This document shows positions 44,007-52,836 of a stretch of 64,000 nucleotides of DNA, piece by piece. Made by a program: the position numbers and the translations under genes. Origin of the DNA: Mesorhizobium sp. Its GTDB lineage: Bacteria > Pseudomonadota > Alphaproteobacteria > Rhizobiales > Rhizobiaceae. A model generated the notes under the pieces. It made no database searches. It was not told the DNA's origin and saw only the letters and a list, made by a program, of their open reading frames with translations. Position 1 is the first letter of the stretch, and each line of letters starts with the position of its first letter. The stretch is from assembly GCA_004020315.1 (NCBI GenBank), contig SAQG01000035.1, positions 1 to 64,000 of the forward strand, written 5' to 3'.

Positions 44007-44138
44007 TCATCCGTCCTGGTCTATCGCATGGGGCGCAGGCTGAGTGCCGTCACTGGTCCGGCCGGTCTGGTCGAACCATAGCCAGACGATGAAGAGTACC
44101 GCCAGCACAATTGCGATCCAGGGGATGATACGAGGCAT
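44007..44138 (-). CDS. 43-residue single-span membrane protein
   Basis: Reads MPRIIPWIAIVLAVLFIVWL, then WFDQTGRTSDGTQPAPHAIDQDG. An AAGGAAA box lies before the ATG. It has one strong membrane helix with a short polar tail. It lies 30 bases downstream of the DUF2934 gene on the same strand. Unknown function; length and ribosome site support expression. Confidence 0.5.
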   Translation of the reverse strand: MPRIIPWIAIVLAVLFIVWLWFDQTGRTSDGTQPAPHAIDQDG

Positions 44139-44168
44139 GGCATTTTCCTTTCCGCGCGGGACCGCCAG

Positions 44169-44396
44169 TCAAGACGTCGGCTGGCTGGATTTCGGTGGTT
44201 TGGTTCCGCCCGTATCGGGTTCGGAGCCGGCTCCAACGGTCGGGTCAGGGACGACCGGACCACGTTCTGCTTCGGAATCCTCTGCCTCGATCTCTTGCAC
44301 GGCCTGATCCCAATGCTCGCGCTCCCGCCCTTCCGGATGGCCTTCACGCTCCCAAATTTGATGGGCTCGCCGCCTGATACGCTCCTCCCTGTCCAT
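44169..44396 (-). CDS. DUF2934 protein
   Basis: A 75-residue soluble protein. The ATG at 44396 follows AGGAGGG; the longer frame upstream is unsupported. RIRRRAHQIWEREGHPEGREREHWDQA is the DUF2934 signature. The function is unknown; the family is widespread in rhizobia as small soluble proteins, and the tail is acidic and proline-rich. Confidence 0.75.
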   Translation of the reverse strand: MDREERIRRRAHQIWEREGHPEGREREHWDQAVQEIEAEDSEAERGPVVPDPTVGAGSEPDTGGTKPPKSSQPTS

Positions 44397-44544
44397 GATC
44401 GGCCCTCCTGGTGCTTTCCTAATCCCCCGATCGATGGTTTGTTCCGCGCTGCCGGACAGTTCCCGCGTGAAAGAGCATGTCGAACATTCGCATGCCAAAG
44501 AGTAGAATGAACAATATTCCTCAGGCACCGGAGATCGGGGTCCG

Positions 44545-45831
44545 ATGAGAGTTCTCGTTGTTGGCGCCACCGGCCTGATCGGCGCCTCGGTCTGTTCCCG
44601 CCTCGTTTCCGAAGGACATGAGGTGGTCGGCATCGTCCGTAGCCCTCGGGCAAATGCAGCCCGCGACTACCAGACATTGGTGCTTGACATGGCGACTGCG
44701 CTACGCCCTGAGGATTGGCTGCCGCATCTGACCGGCATCGATGCCGTCGTGAACTGTGCCGGGGTTCTGCAGGACAGCCCTCGCGAAAAGACCGGGCAAG
44801 TTCATCGCGATGCGGCGGCAGCTCTTTTTCTCGCCTGCGCGCGGGCCGGCGTTGCCAAGGTGATCCACTTCTCGGCGATGGGTGTGGATTGGGCACAGCC
44901 TTCGTCGTTCTCGGTGACGAAATATGCCGGCGATCAGGCGCTTATGGCGCTTGATCTGGACTGGATAATCCTTCGCCCTTCCGTGGTGCTCGGCCGGCCC
45001 GTGTTTGGGGCCAGTGCATTGTTTCGCGGTCTGGCCTCGCTGCCGGTCCTGCCGTCAATGCCTGGTACCGGCCGGCTACAGGTCGTGCAGCTTGAGGATG
45101 TGGTCTCGACGGTGCTCTTCTTTCTCAATCCCGGCAGCCCGTCTCGCATGGCGCTGGAACTTGCAGGTCCCGAACAGCTGACCATGGACGAGATCGCCGG
45201 CACTTTCCGCCGTTGGCTCGGCTGGGCTCCGGCGGCCAGGCTTGCTTTGCCCGGATGGGTTGCGGGGCTCCTCTACCGCCTCGGCGATTTTGCCGCGATG
45301 CTCGGCTGGCGGCCTCCGATGCGCACCAACGCCGCCAGGGAGATCGCGCGAGGGGCGCTCGGAGATCCCTCGCGCTGGATTTCCTTGACCGGCATACAGC
45401 CACAAAGCTTGGCACGGTCCCTCGCGCTCAATCCGGCAACGGTGCAGGAGAAATGGTTTGCCGGGCTTTATTTCACCAAGCCTGCAATCTTCGTCGTCCT
45501 GCCCTTGTTCTGGATCATGACGGGGATTGTGTCGCTGACCACCGGCTATGGCAACGGCATCGGCCTCATGCTAAGCACGGGGGCCGGCATATTGTCGGCG
45601 CCTGCCGTTATCGTCGGCGCTCTTGCCGACATCGTCGTCGGCGCACTCATCGCCTGGCGGCCAACGGCGCGAAAAGGCCTTTACGCCGGGATCGCGCTCT
45701 CGCTGTTCTATCTGATCGTGGGCACTTTCCTGCGCCCGGACCTGTGGAACGAACCACTTGGGCCATTCCTGAAGGTCTTGCCGATCATCGTCCTTCACTT
45801 CGTTGCCCTGGCGATCCTGGAGGAGCGTTGA
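44545..45831 (+). CDS. SDR-type NAD(P)-binding protein with DoxX-like membrane tail
   Basis: A 428-residue fusion. The N-terminal Rossmann domain begins RVLVVGATGLIGASV with the dinucleotide motif at 7-13; VVNCAGVLQDS and a modified active site FSVTKYAGDQAL follow. From about 300 the chain has four membrane segments of DoxX-like type (FVVLPLFWIMTGIVSL, IVVGALIAWRP, GIALSLFYLIVGTFL, KVLPIIVLHFVALAIL). The next gene, a DUF2269 membrane protein, starts in a TGATG overlap. Substrate unknown; an oxidoreductase passing electrons to a membrane partner is inferred. Confidence 0.8.
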   Translation: MRVLVVGATGLIGASVCSRLVSEGHEVVGIVRSPRANAARDYQTLVLDMATALRPEDWLPHLTGIDAVVNCAGVLQDSPREKTGQVHRDAAAALFLACARAGVAKVIHFSAMGVDWAQPSSFSVTKYAGDQALMALDLDWIILRPSVVLGRPVFGASALFRGLASLPVLPSMPGTGRLQVVQLEDVVSTVLFFLNPGSPSRMALELAGPEQLTMDEIAGTFRRWLGWAPAARLALPGWVAGLLYRLGDFAAMLGWRPPMRTNAAREIARGALGDPSRWISLTGIQPQSLARSLALNPATVQEKWFAGLYFTKPAIFVVLPLFWIMTGIVSLTTGYGNGIGLMLSTGAGILSAPAVIVGALADIVVGALIAWRPTARKGLYAGIALSLFYLIVGTFLRPDLWNEPLGPFLKVLPIIVLHFVALAILEER

Positions 45832-46304
45832 TGCTCTATTTCGTGCTGAAGTTCCTGCATGTCATCGGTGCCAGCGTGCTGCTTGGCACCGGCGCCGGCA
45901 TCGCCTTCTTCATGCTTCTCGCCCACAGGACCGGCAACACAGCAACAATTGCGGCAGTGGCGCGCATCGTAGTGGTCGCCGATTTTCTCTTCACGGCAAC
46001 TGCCGTGGTGGCGCAGCCGATAACCGGCGTCGCGCTCGCCTGGCTGGCGGGTTACTCGCTCACTGAAGGCTGGATCGTGCTTTCCATCGCGCTTTACATC
46101 GTCACCGGTGTGTTCTGGCTGCCGGTAGTAGGGATGCAGATGGAGATGCGCAATCTGGCGTCCGAAGCCGCCAAAGCGGGGGCCCCGCTGCCGGCCCGGT
46201 ACATCAGGCTTTTCTGGCTGTGGTTCGCCTTTGGCTTTCCCGCTTTTGCCGCCGTCCTCGGGATTTTCTGGCTAATGATCGCGCGACCGGCGATTGAGTG
46301 GTAA
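45831..46304 (+). CDS. DUF2269 integral membrane protein
   Basis: A 157-residue protein coupled to the SDR gene by TGATG. About four membrane helices: LYFVLKFLHVIGASVLLGTGA, VVVADFLFTATAVVAQPITGV, IVLSIALYIVTGVFWLPV and FPAFAAVLGIFWLMIA. DUF2269 proteins often pair with SDR/DoxX-like genes. The conserved His near residue 10 is typical. Confidence 0.8.
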   Translation: MLYFVLKFLHVIGASVLLGTGAGIAFFMLLAHRTGNTATIAAVARIVVVADFLFTATAVVAQPITGVALAWLAGYSLTEGWIVLSIALYIVTGVFWLPVVGMQMEMRNLASEAAKAGAPLPARYIRLFWLWFAFGFPAFAAVLGIFWLMIARPAIEW

Positions 46305-46378
46305 CGCCTTGCCGCGGCGGATGTCGCGGCTTCGATGTCGGCGCTGGAACATCTTTCCCATGAGTGCGTTCGGCGCGG

Positions 46379-47314
46379 ATGGATCAATCCGAGCGCAAAG
46401 GCCGACATTCAGCCTCACCCGCGACTGAAGCGGATGTTCTCATTGTCGGCGGCGGACCTGCGGGGCTGGCGGCGGCTATCTATCTCGGCAGGTTTCGTCA
46501 TCGGGTCGTCGTGGTCGACGCGGGCGAATCGCGCGCGATGCTGATTGCGCAAAGCCGTAACTGCCCGGGATTTCCCGAAGGGATCAGCGGCCCCGATCTT
46601 CTCCAGCGGCTTCGTACGCAGGCCGCCGAATACGGAGCGACACTGGTGCAGGATCAGGCGTCATCGATTGAGCCGACCGTAGGCGGGTTTGGCGCCGAGA
46701 CAAACGAGGGGCGGATCGTCGCCCGCAAGGTATTCCTGGCGACAGGTATCGTCGACGTCGTGCCTGCAATTCCGCGTCTGCGCGAGGCCATCGCCAGAGG
46801 CAGCGTACGCCTTTGCCCGGTTTGTGACGGCTACGAAGTCATAGATCGTCAGGTCGCGGTCATCGGCCACGAGGCGAAGGCACTGCGAGAGGCCTTGTTC
46901 CTCAAGCAATATACGCAGCACGTCACAATGCTCGCCCGCTATCTTCCCGATTTTTCCACCACCACGCGGCGCGTCGCCATGGAAGAGAACATTGCTATTT
47001 GCGACGCGTTCAAGAAGTTTGTTCCCACCGACAGCGGCTACCAGGCCATCCTCAAGGACGGCGAGGTGCGCCATTTTGACGTCATCTATCCGGCGATGGG
47101 ATGCCAAGTGCGTTCCGAACTCGCGCTGGCAATGGGCGTCAAATGCTGCGACGAGGGCTATGTCGTCGTCGACAAGCATCAGCGGACTTCGGTCGATGGG
47201 GTGTACGCCATCGGCGACCTGGTCAAGGCCCTGAACCAGATCGCAGTCGCTTTCGGCCAGGCTGCGATAGCCGCCACAGATGCTCACAATGATTTTGCGT
47301 TCGGATACGAATAA
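46379..47314 (+). CDS. Thioredoxin-reductase-like flavoprotein
   Basis: A 311-residue NAD(P)/FAD-dependent oxidoreductase. VLIVGGGPAGLAAAIYLG binds FAD; LCPVCDGYE holds the C-x-x-C redox pair; GVYAIGDLVKALNQIAVAFGQAAIAA is the C-terminal FAD motif. The second nucleotide-binding motif is altered (VAVIGHEAKALREAL). No strong ribosome site precedes either candidate start (GTG 46364 or ATG 46379). Physiological partner unknown. Confidence 0.8.
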   Translation: MDQSERKGRHSASPATEADVLIVGGGPAGLAAAIYLGRFRHRVVVVDAGESRAMLIAQSRNCPGFPEGISGPDLLQRLRTQAAEYGATLVQDQASSIEPTVGGFGAETNEGRIVARKVFLATGIVDVVPAIPRLREAIARGSVRLCPVCDGYEVIDRQVAVIGHEAKALREALFLKQYTQHVTMLARYLPDFSTTTRRVAMEENIAICDAFKKFVPTDSGYQAILKDGEVRHFDVIYPAMGCQVRSELALAMGVKCCDEGYVVVDKHQRTSVDGVYAIGDLVKALNQIAVAFGQAAIAATDAHNDFAFGYE

Positions 47315-47333
47315 GCTCTGGAAACGTACCTCG

Positions 47334-47660
47334 CTAGCGCAGCATGGCTGCTATCACGAAGACCGCGGCCGCTACGAGAACGACTGCGGCAATCACCAGC
47401 ACCGGCCAGTTGCTGCGAGGCTGAAGATCAGGCTCGCTTCCTACCGGCCGCATCGCATCGGCAAAGCTTGCTTCGTTCGTGAACTCTGGCTGTCGCTGTG
47501 GACGAGCCTCGGCGACAGGATTCGGCACATCTGCCGCTTCGGCGTCGGTCTCTTCAGGTGCGGCGGCAGGGTCGAACCCCGGGGTTTTATCCTGTGTCGC
47601 CCCGGCCTGAATATCGCCTCTCGCTTCGGCGGGCGTCTGATCTCGTCGTGCGGCCATCAT
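47334..47660 (-). CDS. Small C-terminally anchored membrane protein
   Basis: A 108-residue protein. The ATG pair at 47660/47657 follows GGGAG; the longer frame upstream lacks support. An acidic, proline-rich soluble part (PAAAPEETDAEAADVPN) ends in one membrane helix (WPVLVIAAVVLVAAAVFVIAAML). No family recognised. Confidence 0.55.
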   Translation of the reverse strand: MMAARRDQTPAEARGDIQAGATQDKTPGFDPAAAPEETDAEAADVPNPVAEARPQRQPEFTNEASFADAMRPVGSEPDLQPRSNWPVLVIAAVVLVAAAVFVIAAMLR

Positions 47661-47715
47661 GGTCTCCCTGGCAACCAAACTTCGATCTGCCTTAGCGGTT
47701 CCAGTCTGCGCCCGA

Positions 47716-47747
47716 TTTGCTGAACACACCCCGTTTGCTGAACACAC
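47716..47747. repeat. 14-bp direct repeat before the SIR2 gene
   Basis: TTTGCTGAACACAC occurs at 47716-47729 and again at 47734-47747, 18 bases apart. It lies about 80 bases upstream of the SIR2 start and might be an operator or a slippage product. Confidence 0.6.
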
Positions 47748-47824
47748 TTGGTGGTGATCCGGGCCTCTCCGGAACAGAGGAAGCCTTTCGCAGTTGTGTT
47801 GGATCATTGCCTGGTGAGTTGGCT

Positions 47825-48646
47825 ATGCCGTCTGCACTCGAGCAACTGGTCCAATCCGTGAAAGAGCGACGAGCGATCTTGTTCGTCGGGGCGGGGGTGT
47901 CGATGAGCGTTGGCCTGCCGTCCTGGCAGAAGCTCATCGAGCATATGGAGGATGAACTCGGCCTCGACCGCGACATGGTCGAGATGCCTGAACCCACCTA
48001 CCAGGCTCTTGCAGAATATTACCGGCTGAAGAATGGGGGTCTCGGCCCCTTGCGCAGCTGGATGGATCGCGAATGGAGCGTCTCGCGGGAAAAAGTCAAG
48101 GAATCGGCGATCCACAAGCTGATCGTGTCACTCGATTTCCCGATCATCTACACCACCAATTATGATCGAAACCTTGAGGTTGCGTTCGAAGTCCACGACC
48201 GCCCGTTCGTAAAAGTGGCCAATGCCAAGGATATCGCCAAGGTGAACGGCGAGGGTACCCAGATCATCAAATACCACGGCGATTTCGACGACGACGCATC
48301 GCTGGTTCTGGCGGAGTCCGACTATTTCGAGCGGCTGTCGTTCGAATCGCCGCTGGACGTGAAGTTTCGCGCCGACGCGCTGGGGCGCACCGTCCTGTTC
48401 ATAGGCTACAGCATGTCCGACATGAACATCCGTCTGTTGCTGTATCGGCTTTGGGAAACCTGGCGCCGGTCCGGCTACGAAAAGAACCGTCCGAAGTCGT
48501 TCGTCTTCATGCCGCAACCGAGCGTCATCCAGGAAGCGGTCCTCGGACGCTGGGGCATCGACATGCTGACCGAGGAGGCCGATCGGCCGGAGGATGCTCT
48601 GGTTGCATTCTTGAGCAAGCTCAAGGACGGGGTAGACAAGGCCTAG
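47825..48646 (+). CDS. Stand-alone SIR2-domain protein
   Basis: A 273-residue SIR2-like (SIR2_2) protein. The ATG at 47825 follows GGTGAG; an earlier ATG at 47717 lies in the direct repeat. NAD-binding FVGAGVSMS is at 20-28, TTNYD at 110-114, and the catalytic His is probably H151 in KYHGD; FIGYSMSDMNIRLLLYRLW follows. Such proteins include NAD-degrading antiphage effectors as well as other NAD enzymes. No sensor or partner gene is adjacent, so the role is open. Confidence 0.8.
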   Translation: MPSALEQLVQSVKERRAILFVGAGVSMSVGLPSWQKLIEHMEDELGLDRDMVEMPEPTYQALAEYYRLKNGGLGPLRSWMDREWSVSREKVKESAIHKLIVSLDFPIIYTTNYDRNLEVAFEVHDRPFVKVANAKDIAKVNGEGTQIIKYHGDFDDDASLVLAESDYFERLSFESPLDVKFRADALGRTVLFIGYSMSDMNIRLLLYRLWETWRRSGYEKNRPKSFVFMPQPSVIQEAVLGRWGIDMLTEEADRPEDALVAFLSKLKDGVDKA

Positions 48647-48778
48647 AGCATGCACGCGCTTGAAGCCGAATGGTTGACTGCAAGTTCGCAAAGCTCACTC
48701 CGTTCGACCAGGGCGGGAACATTGTCAATCGCTGCGACGTTCATAGCCGGAAAGGGACGCTGTTTGCGGAGGCCTAGG

Positions 48779-49027
48779 ATGGGCCACTTCGAAATGATCG
48801 ATCTCGTTTCCGTCATCGAGGCCTGCACGACCGGTCGTGCCGCAGGGCGATTGGTGTCGATGGCCAAAGCCGTGGAAGAGTTGCGGGTGCTGACCGGGGA
48901 TTTCATCTCGCCGGACGAGGTCGTGGCCAACGCCCTGTCGCCGGTGGCGTGGGAGCGCGGCTGCGCGGTCCTGTTCGACGAGCAGCCGGGCGCCGATATC
49001 CTGCACACGCCATGGCAAGAGGCCTGA
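48779..49027 (+). CDS. Small hypothetical protein
   Basis: An 82-residue soluble protein (GHFEMIDLVSVIEACTTGRAAG, then GDFISPDEVVANALSPVAWERG). GGAGG lies seven bases before the ATG. No family recognised; composition fits a real gene. The longer upstream frame is not supported. Confidence 0.5.
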   Translation: MGHFEMIDLVSVIEACTTGRAAGRLVSMAKAVEELRVLTGDFISPDEVVANALSPVAWERGCAVLFDEQPGADILHTPWQEA

Positions 49028-49176
49028 CTGGCGCAGGACGCCTGGATGTTGCCCAATATCGGCAGCCGCGAGCGTTTGACAGCTGGGTGCCGGACGCGTC
49101 GCATATGGCGGCCGTTGGAGCCTCGGACCGTCCCAGAAATGTTCAACCGCATGCATGAGGCAATCGGAGAAACGGC

Positions 49177-49491
49177 ATGACTGAAAACGAGACCCGTTAC
49201 GAACATGGTGCGACCAAGTACCCGGCCAAGAAAGATGCGGACGCGTCGGATCAAATCGCCCAGGAGGCGGCCGGCAACAAGAAACCTGCCGGCGGGATGG
49301 GCCTGACGCGGTCAAGGAACGAGGTGGAGGACGAAACCCATCAGTCCGAAGGGCAGAACCCACCCCGGCAGGCCACCCCAAGTGCCGCAACAGAAAAGAC
49401 AACCGGCGCCGGTCCCTCGATCGCTGAACGTTCCAAGGACGCCAAGGCTCCGAAGAGCGGCCGCCAGCCAGGCGCCTACGTCAAGGAGTGA
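49177..49491 (+). CDS. Hydrophilic small protein
   Basis: A 104-residue protein rich in Lys, Glu, Ala and Pro with no hydrophobic core (TRYEHGATKYPAKKDADASD, GGMGLTRSRNEVEDETHQSEG). A GGAG box lies before the ATG. Intrinsically disordered by appearance and reminiscent of stress-type proteins; no function can be assigned. Confidence 0.55.
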   Translation: MTENETRYEHGATKYPAKKDADASDQIAQEAAGNKKPAGGMGLTRSRNEVEDETHQSEGQNPPRQATPSAATEKTTGAGPSIAERSKDAKAPKSGRQPGAYVKE

Positions 49492-49509
49492 CCGGCCAGG
49501 AACCTGCAG

Positions 49510-51255
49510 TCAGCCCATCATCGTCTTCAGCGGCTCCCGAGCGAGGTTTGCTTCGATCTCCTTACGGCCCGGCGTTTCCCGCAGCGCGGTGAGCATGTTC
49601 TTGCGATATTCGTCCGGCATGCGCGGCGGCAGCATAGGTTCATACGCGTCGACGACCGCCTCTATGATCACCGGACCTTCCGCGGCAAACGCGGCATCAA
49701 GAATCCCATCGACGTCCTCAGGCCGGGTGACGCTGTAGCCGATGCCTCCCATAGCTTCGGCGGCCAAAGCGAAATCGATCGGCTGGAGTTCGCAGGCAAA
49801 TTGCGGGTTGCCGAGGAACATCATTTGCTCCCAGGCGATCTGGTTGAGCATGTTGTTCTTGATCACCAGGAGCTTGAGCGGGATCTTGTAACGCACGGCC
49901 GTCGAAAATTCGCCGAGCTGCATCGCCAGCCCGCCATCGCCCACCACCGCGAAAACCGGCCGGCCCGGAAAGGCAATCCCGCCGGCAATCGCGTAGGGCA
50001 GCCCGCAGGCCATCGATGCCAGCGAGCCGGAGACGGCGAAATCCTGTCCCGCCTTGATATCGACATGACGGGCGGCAAGTTCGGTGTTCTGACCGGAATC
50101 GCTAGCCAGGATCGTATTGGCCGGCATTCGGTCGCCGAAGGCCTTGACGACGCGTTGCGGCTTGAGCGGCACGCCGTCCCTGCTTTCCGCCTCGGCCATC
50201 ATCTTGCGCCAGCGCTGTAAGCTCTGCTGCGCGTTCTCGAGAAATGATCTGTCCTGCTTTGGCTTCAGTCTTTCATTGAGCAATTGCAGCGTGATGGCCG
50301 CATCGCCGACGAGACCGGCCTCGACGGGATGGCGAAGGCCGATGCGCTGCGCGTTGCGGTCGATCTGCACGCCGCGCGCCTTGCCCGGCTTGGGATAGTA
50401 TTCGATGTAGGGGAAGGTCGAGCCGACGATCAGCAGCGCCTCGCATTCCTCCATGATCTCCTGCGAGGTCAGCGAGCCCAATATGCCGATTCCGCCCATG
50501 ACGTGCGGGTGATCGTCCGGCAGGACGGCTTTGCCGAGCAAAGCCTTGGCGACGGGTGCGGCGAGGAGTTCCGCCGTCCTCTCGAGTTCGGTCTGGGCAT
50601 GCAGCGCACCGCGCCCGGCGAGTATCGCCACCTTTGAGGCCGTGTTGAGGATATCGGCTGCAAGAGCAAGCTGGGCTTCGTCGGGTCGCTTGTCCCCTTC
50701 GAACCACCGTTCGGGCGTGTGTTTTGGAAGGTTGCGGGGCGAGCGCTTTGCCGACGTCTGTTCCTGCACGTCGCTGGCTATCGAGAGATGGGAGACGCCG
50801 CGTCCCGCAAGCGCGGAACGACAGGCCAGACCGGCAACGTTTTCCATATGCGCTGCGTCGGTCACTTGCGTGTTGAAGATGGCGACGTCGCTGAAAACAC
50901 GGGTGAGATCGACATCCTGCTGCGTGAATGTCTCGATCAGGTCGTGAAATTGCATGCCGGTTATGGCAAGGACCGGCGCCTGGTCGAGTTTTGCGTCGTA
51001 AAGACCGGTGAGCAGGTGGGTGCCTCCTGGCCCCGAGGTGGCGAGGCAGACACCGAGCTTGCCAGTCCATTTGGCATAGGCCGTTGCCATGAAGGCCGCG
51101 GATCCCTCGTGCCGCACCTGTACGAAGCGGATCTTGTCCTGCCTTGTGCGCAGCGCCTCCATGATGCCGTTTATGCCGTCCCCGGGCAGGCCGAAGATCA
51201 CGCGCACGTCCCAAGCGATCAATGTGTCGACAAGGATCTCGGCAGTGTTGGGCAT
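49510..51255 (-). CDS. TPP-dependent pyruvate oxidase / acetolactate synthase-like enzyme
   Basis: A 581-residue thiamine-diphosphate enzyme. The catalytic Glu is E50 in VRHEGSAAFMA; the TPP/magnesium motif runs from GDG (439-441) to NN (467-468). The three-domain order (N-terminal pyrimidine domain, middle domain to about 360, C-terminal pyrophosphate domain) is complete. Similarity is to pyruvate dehydrogenase (quinone)/PoxB and acetolactate synthase-like members; the C-terminus lacks an obvious amphipathic membrane helix. No small ALS regulatory subunit is adjacent, so the reaction is uncertain. Confidence 0.85.
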   Translation of the reverse strand: MPNTAEILVDTLIAWDVRVIFGLPGDGINGIMEALRTRQDKIRFVQVRHEGSAAFMATAYAKWTGKLGVCLATSGPGGTHLLTGLYDAKLDQAPVLAITGMQFHDLIETFTQQDVDLTRVFSDVAIFNTQVTDAAHMENVAGLACRSALAGRGVSHLSIASDVQEQTSAKRSPRNLPKHTPERWFEGDKRPDEAQLALAADILNTASKVAILAGRGALHAQTELERTAELLAAPVAKALLGKAVLPDDHPHVMGGIGILGSLTSQEIMEECEALLIVGSTFPYIEYYPKPGKARGVQIDRNAQRIGLRHPVEAGLVGDAAITLQLLNERLKPKQDRSFLENAQQSLQRWRKMMAEAESRDGVPLKPQRVVKAFGDRMPANTILASDSGQNTELAARHVDIKAGQDFAVSGSLASMACGLPYAIAGGIAFPGRPVFAVVGDGGLAMQLGEFSTAVRYKIPLKLLVIKNNMLNQIAWEQMMFLGNPQFACELQPIDFALAAEAMGGIGYSVTRPEDVDGILDAAFAAEGPVIIEAVVDAYEPMLPPRMPDEYRKNMLTALRETPGRKEIEANLAREPLKTMMG

Positions 51256-51845
51256 GGTTGCCTCCTGTGGGTTTGGTATGCTGTTGTCCTAGGCCTGCAG
51301 CTTTACGCTCTCGCTGCGGCATGGGGCGTCAGACGTGGACATCGGCGATCAGTCGCCGAACGACGGAGATGCCGGGATGTTCCATCGGAACGGCAGCCGT
51401 TGCGACCCGGGCAGCCGCCTGACAGGCGGGCCTCGGTCCCTGCTTGGCAAAACGCCGCAGGAGATCCTGTTTGGAGTTCAAGCCAGGTCTCGGTTTCTCG
51501 GAAGTGGTTCGGCAAGGTGAAGTCGCGCCCGTCAAGCGTGACATGCAGCCCCGTGAGGGATGGCGCCGAACCTGAAACAAAAAACCCGCCTCGGCGGCGG
51601 GTGGTCGGCGCAAATCAGCACCATGCTGAAATCAATAGCATAACTGCCGTCACAAAGCAACGGATCGCCAGCTCGCAACCCGGGCAATCGCTTCGGATTT
51701 GAGCCCGGTTCTCATCTCACCCTTGGCCGAGTGCATGTCTCAACTTGCGCCTGTCGAGCGCCGTCCGCAGCGAACAGGGTTCCATTTCGCAGAGCCCAGG
51801 AACGGTTATGGCGCCTTCTCGGTTGTGAGGGAAAGGAGATGTTCC
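51256..51845. other. 590-base gap with terminator-like hairpin
   Basis: No convincing gene; short frames on both strands lack ribosome sites. The only structure seen is the hairpin at 51571-51602. It lies upstream of the TPP enzyme gene and may carry its leader or a small RNA. Confidence 0.4.
51571..51602 (-). terminator. Intrinsic terminator (minus strand)
   Basis: ACCCGCC and GGCGGGT pair perfectly around a five-base loop, and on the minus strand the stem is followed by TTTTTTGTTT. It would end a leftward RNA arising in 51603-51800, where I see no protein gene, or act as an attenuator before the TPP enzyme gene 320 bases further on. Confidence 0.75.
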
Positions 51846-52013
51846 ATGTTTGAGAACAGCATGTGGTTGTTCGTCGTTGCAGGCGGTCCCCTGATACTGG
51901 CAATCCTGATCGCCTACGGACTCCTCACGCGACGCCGTCGCGGTCCCGCAGAACGCAGGGAGAGCGAGCGGGCGACCGAGCGCTTGTACCGCGAGGAGGA
52001 GGAGAAAGACTGA
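51846..52013 (+). CDS. 55-residue single-span membrane protein
   Basis: Starts FENSMWLFVVAGGPLILAIL with one membrane helix (about 6-25), then a charged Arg/Glu tail (RRRRGPAERRESERATERLY). AAGGAG lies seven bases before the ATG, so the start at 51846 is well supported; the longer frame is not. Unknown function. Confidence 0.6.
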   Translation: MFENSMWLFVVAGGPLILAILIAYGLLTRRRRGPAERRESERATERLYREEEEKD

Positions 52014-52250
52014 CCGATGATGGCAGGTGCGGATGGAGCAACTGGGTCGATGAGCGATGGACGTTTATTCGACCGCCATTTCGGAACGATCCCGTCGCCC
52101 TGCCATTATCGCCATAAGGACAGGCTCAGATCGTGGTGACCCACGATTGTCCGCTTCGGCAAGGACCGTGGCCCTGCAATCACTGGGAAGTCGACGATGC
52201 CGCCAGCGATCTGGGCATCAAATCGAACGCAAAGCATCTTGGAGGAACCA

Positions 52251-52496
52251 ATGGCTGGACGCAGGACCCATGAGCAGCAATTGCGCATCATTGAAAAGCG
52301 GGAGAACACGAAGGGCGCCGGCAAGGATTTCGACGCGGAGGCGGATCTGAAGCGATCAGCAGCGGAACGTGAAGCGCTGCGCAAGGGATCGGAAATCAGG
52401 TCCAAGACACCCGACCTTGTTGACCCTGACGATCGCAACATCCTTCGCGGAGAAAATCAGGAGAGCGTTCATCACAAGAACCGTCCCGACGACTAG
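52251..52496 (+). CDS. Hydrophilic small protein
   Basis: An 81-residue protein (AGRRTHEQQLRIIEKRENTKGA, then DLKRSAAEREALRKGSEIRS) behind a GGAGGA box at 52241-52246. Highly charged, helical and without hydrophobic segments. First of two adjacent tiny genes. Unknown function. Confidence 0.6.
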   Translation: MAGRRTHEQQLRIIEKRENTKGAGKDFDAEADLKRSAAEREALRKGSEIRSKTPDLVDPDDRNILRGENQESVHHKNRPDD

Positions 52497-52512
52497 GAAT
52501 TGGAGCAAGCCT

Positions 52513-52728
52513 ATGGCAAAAGGTAGCAAGAAGCACATCGGAGCGGGTGCACGAGGAAAGGGTTCTGGTACAGGTGCCATGACCACGACCCCAAAAGACA
52601 AGCTCGAAGAAAACCAGATCCTGTCCAACCGCGACAAGGCTCAGCATACGAAGGAACGCGGTCTGGATTCCAAGCAGGTCGCAACTGAGCAGCGCCAGGA
52701 TCACGCTGCCAATCGTTTGCAGGACTGA
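52513..52728 (+). CDS. Basic hydrophilic small protein
   Basis: A 71-residue protein with a basic, glycine-rich N-terminus (AKGSKKHIGAGARGKGSGTG) and a charged C-terminus (LSNRDKAQHTKERGLDSKQV). GGAG precedes the ATG by seven to eight bases. It follows the 81-residue gene after 16 bases, so the two are probably one unit. Nucleic-acid binding is possible from composition but unproven. Confidence 0.6.
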   Translation: MAKGSKKHIGAGARGKGSGTGAMTTTPKDKLEENQILSNRDKAQHTKERGLDSKQVATEQRQDHAANRLQD

Positions 52729-52836
52729 CGACTCGCCGCCGTTGGCGCGCGGTCTGGGCCGGGAGATATCGCCGTGCTCGCGCTCGACGATCTCCAGCCG
52801 TCGGTCCGTGGCGCTCCTTCGGCTCCCGGCGATGAG

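Noticed and set aside
51603..51760. tRNA on the minus strand before the terminator
   Set aside because: No cloverleaf arms or T-loop consensus could be built.
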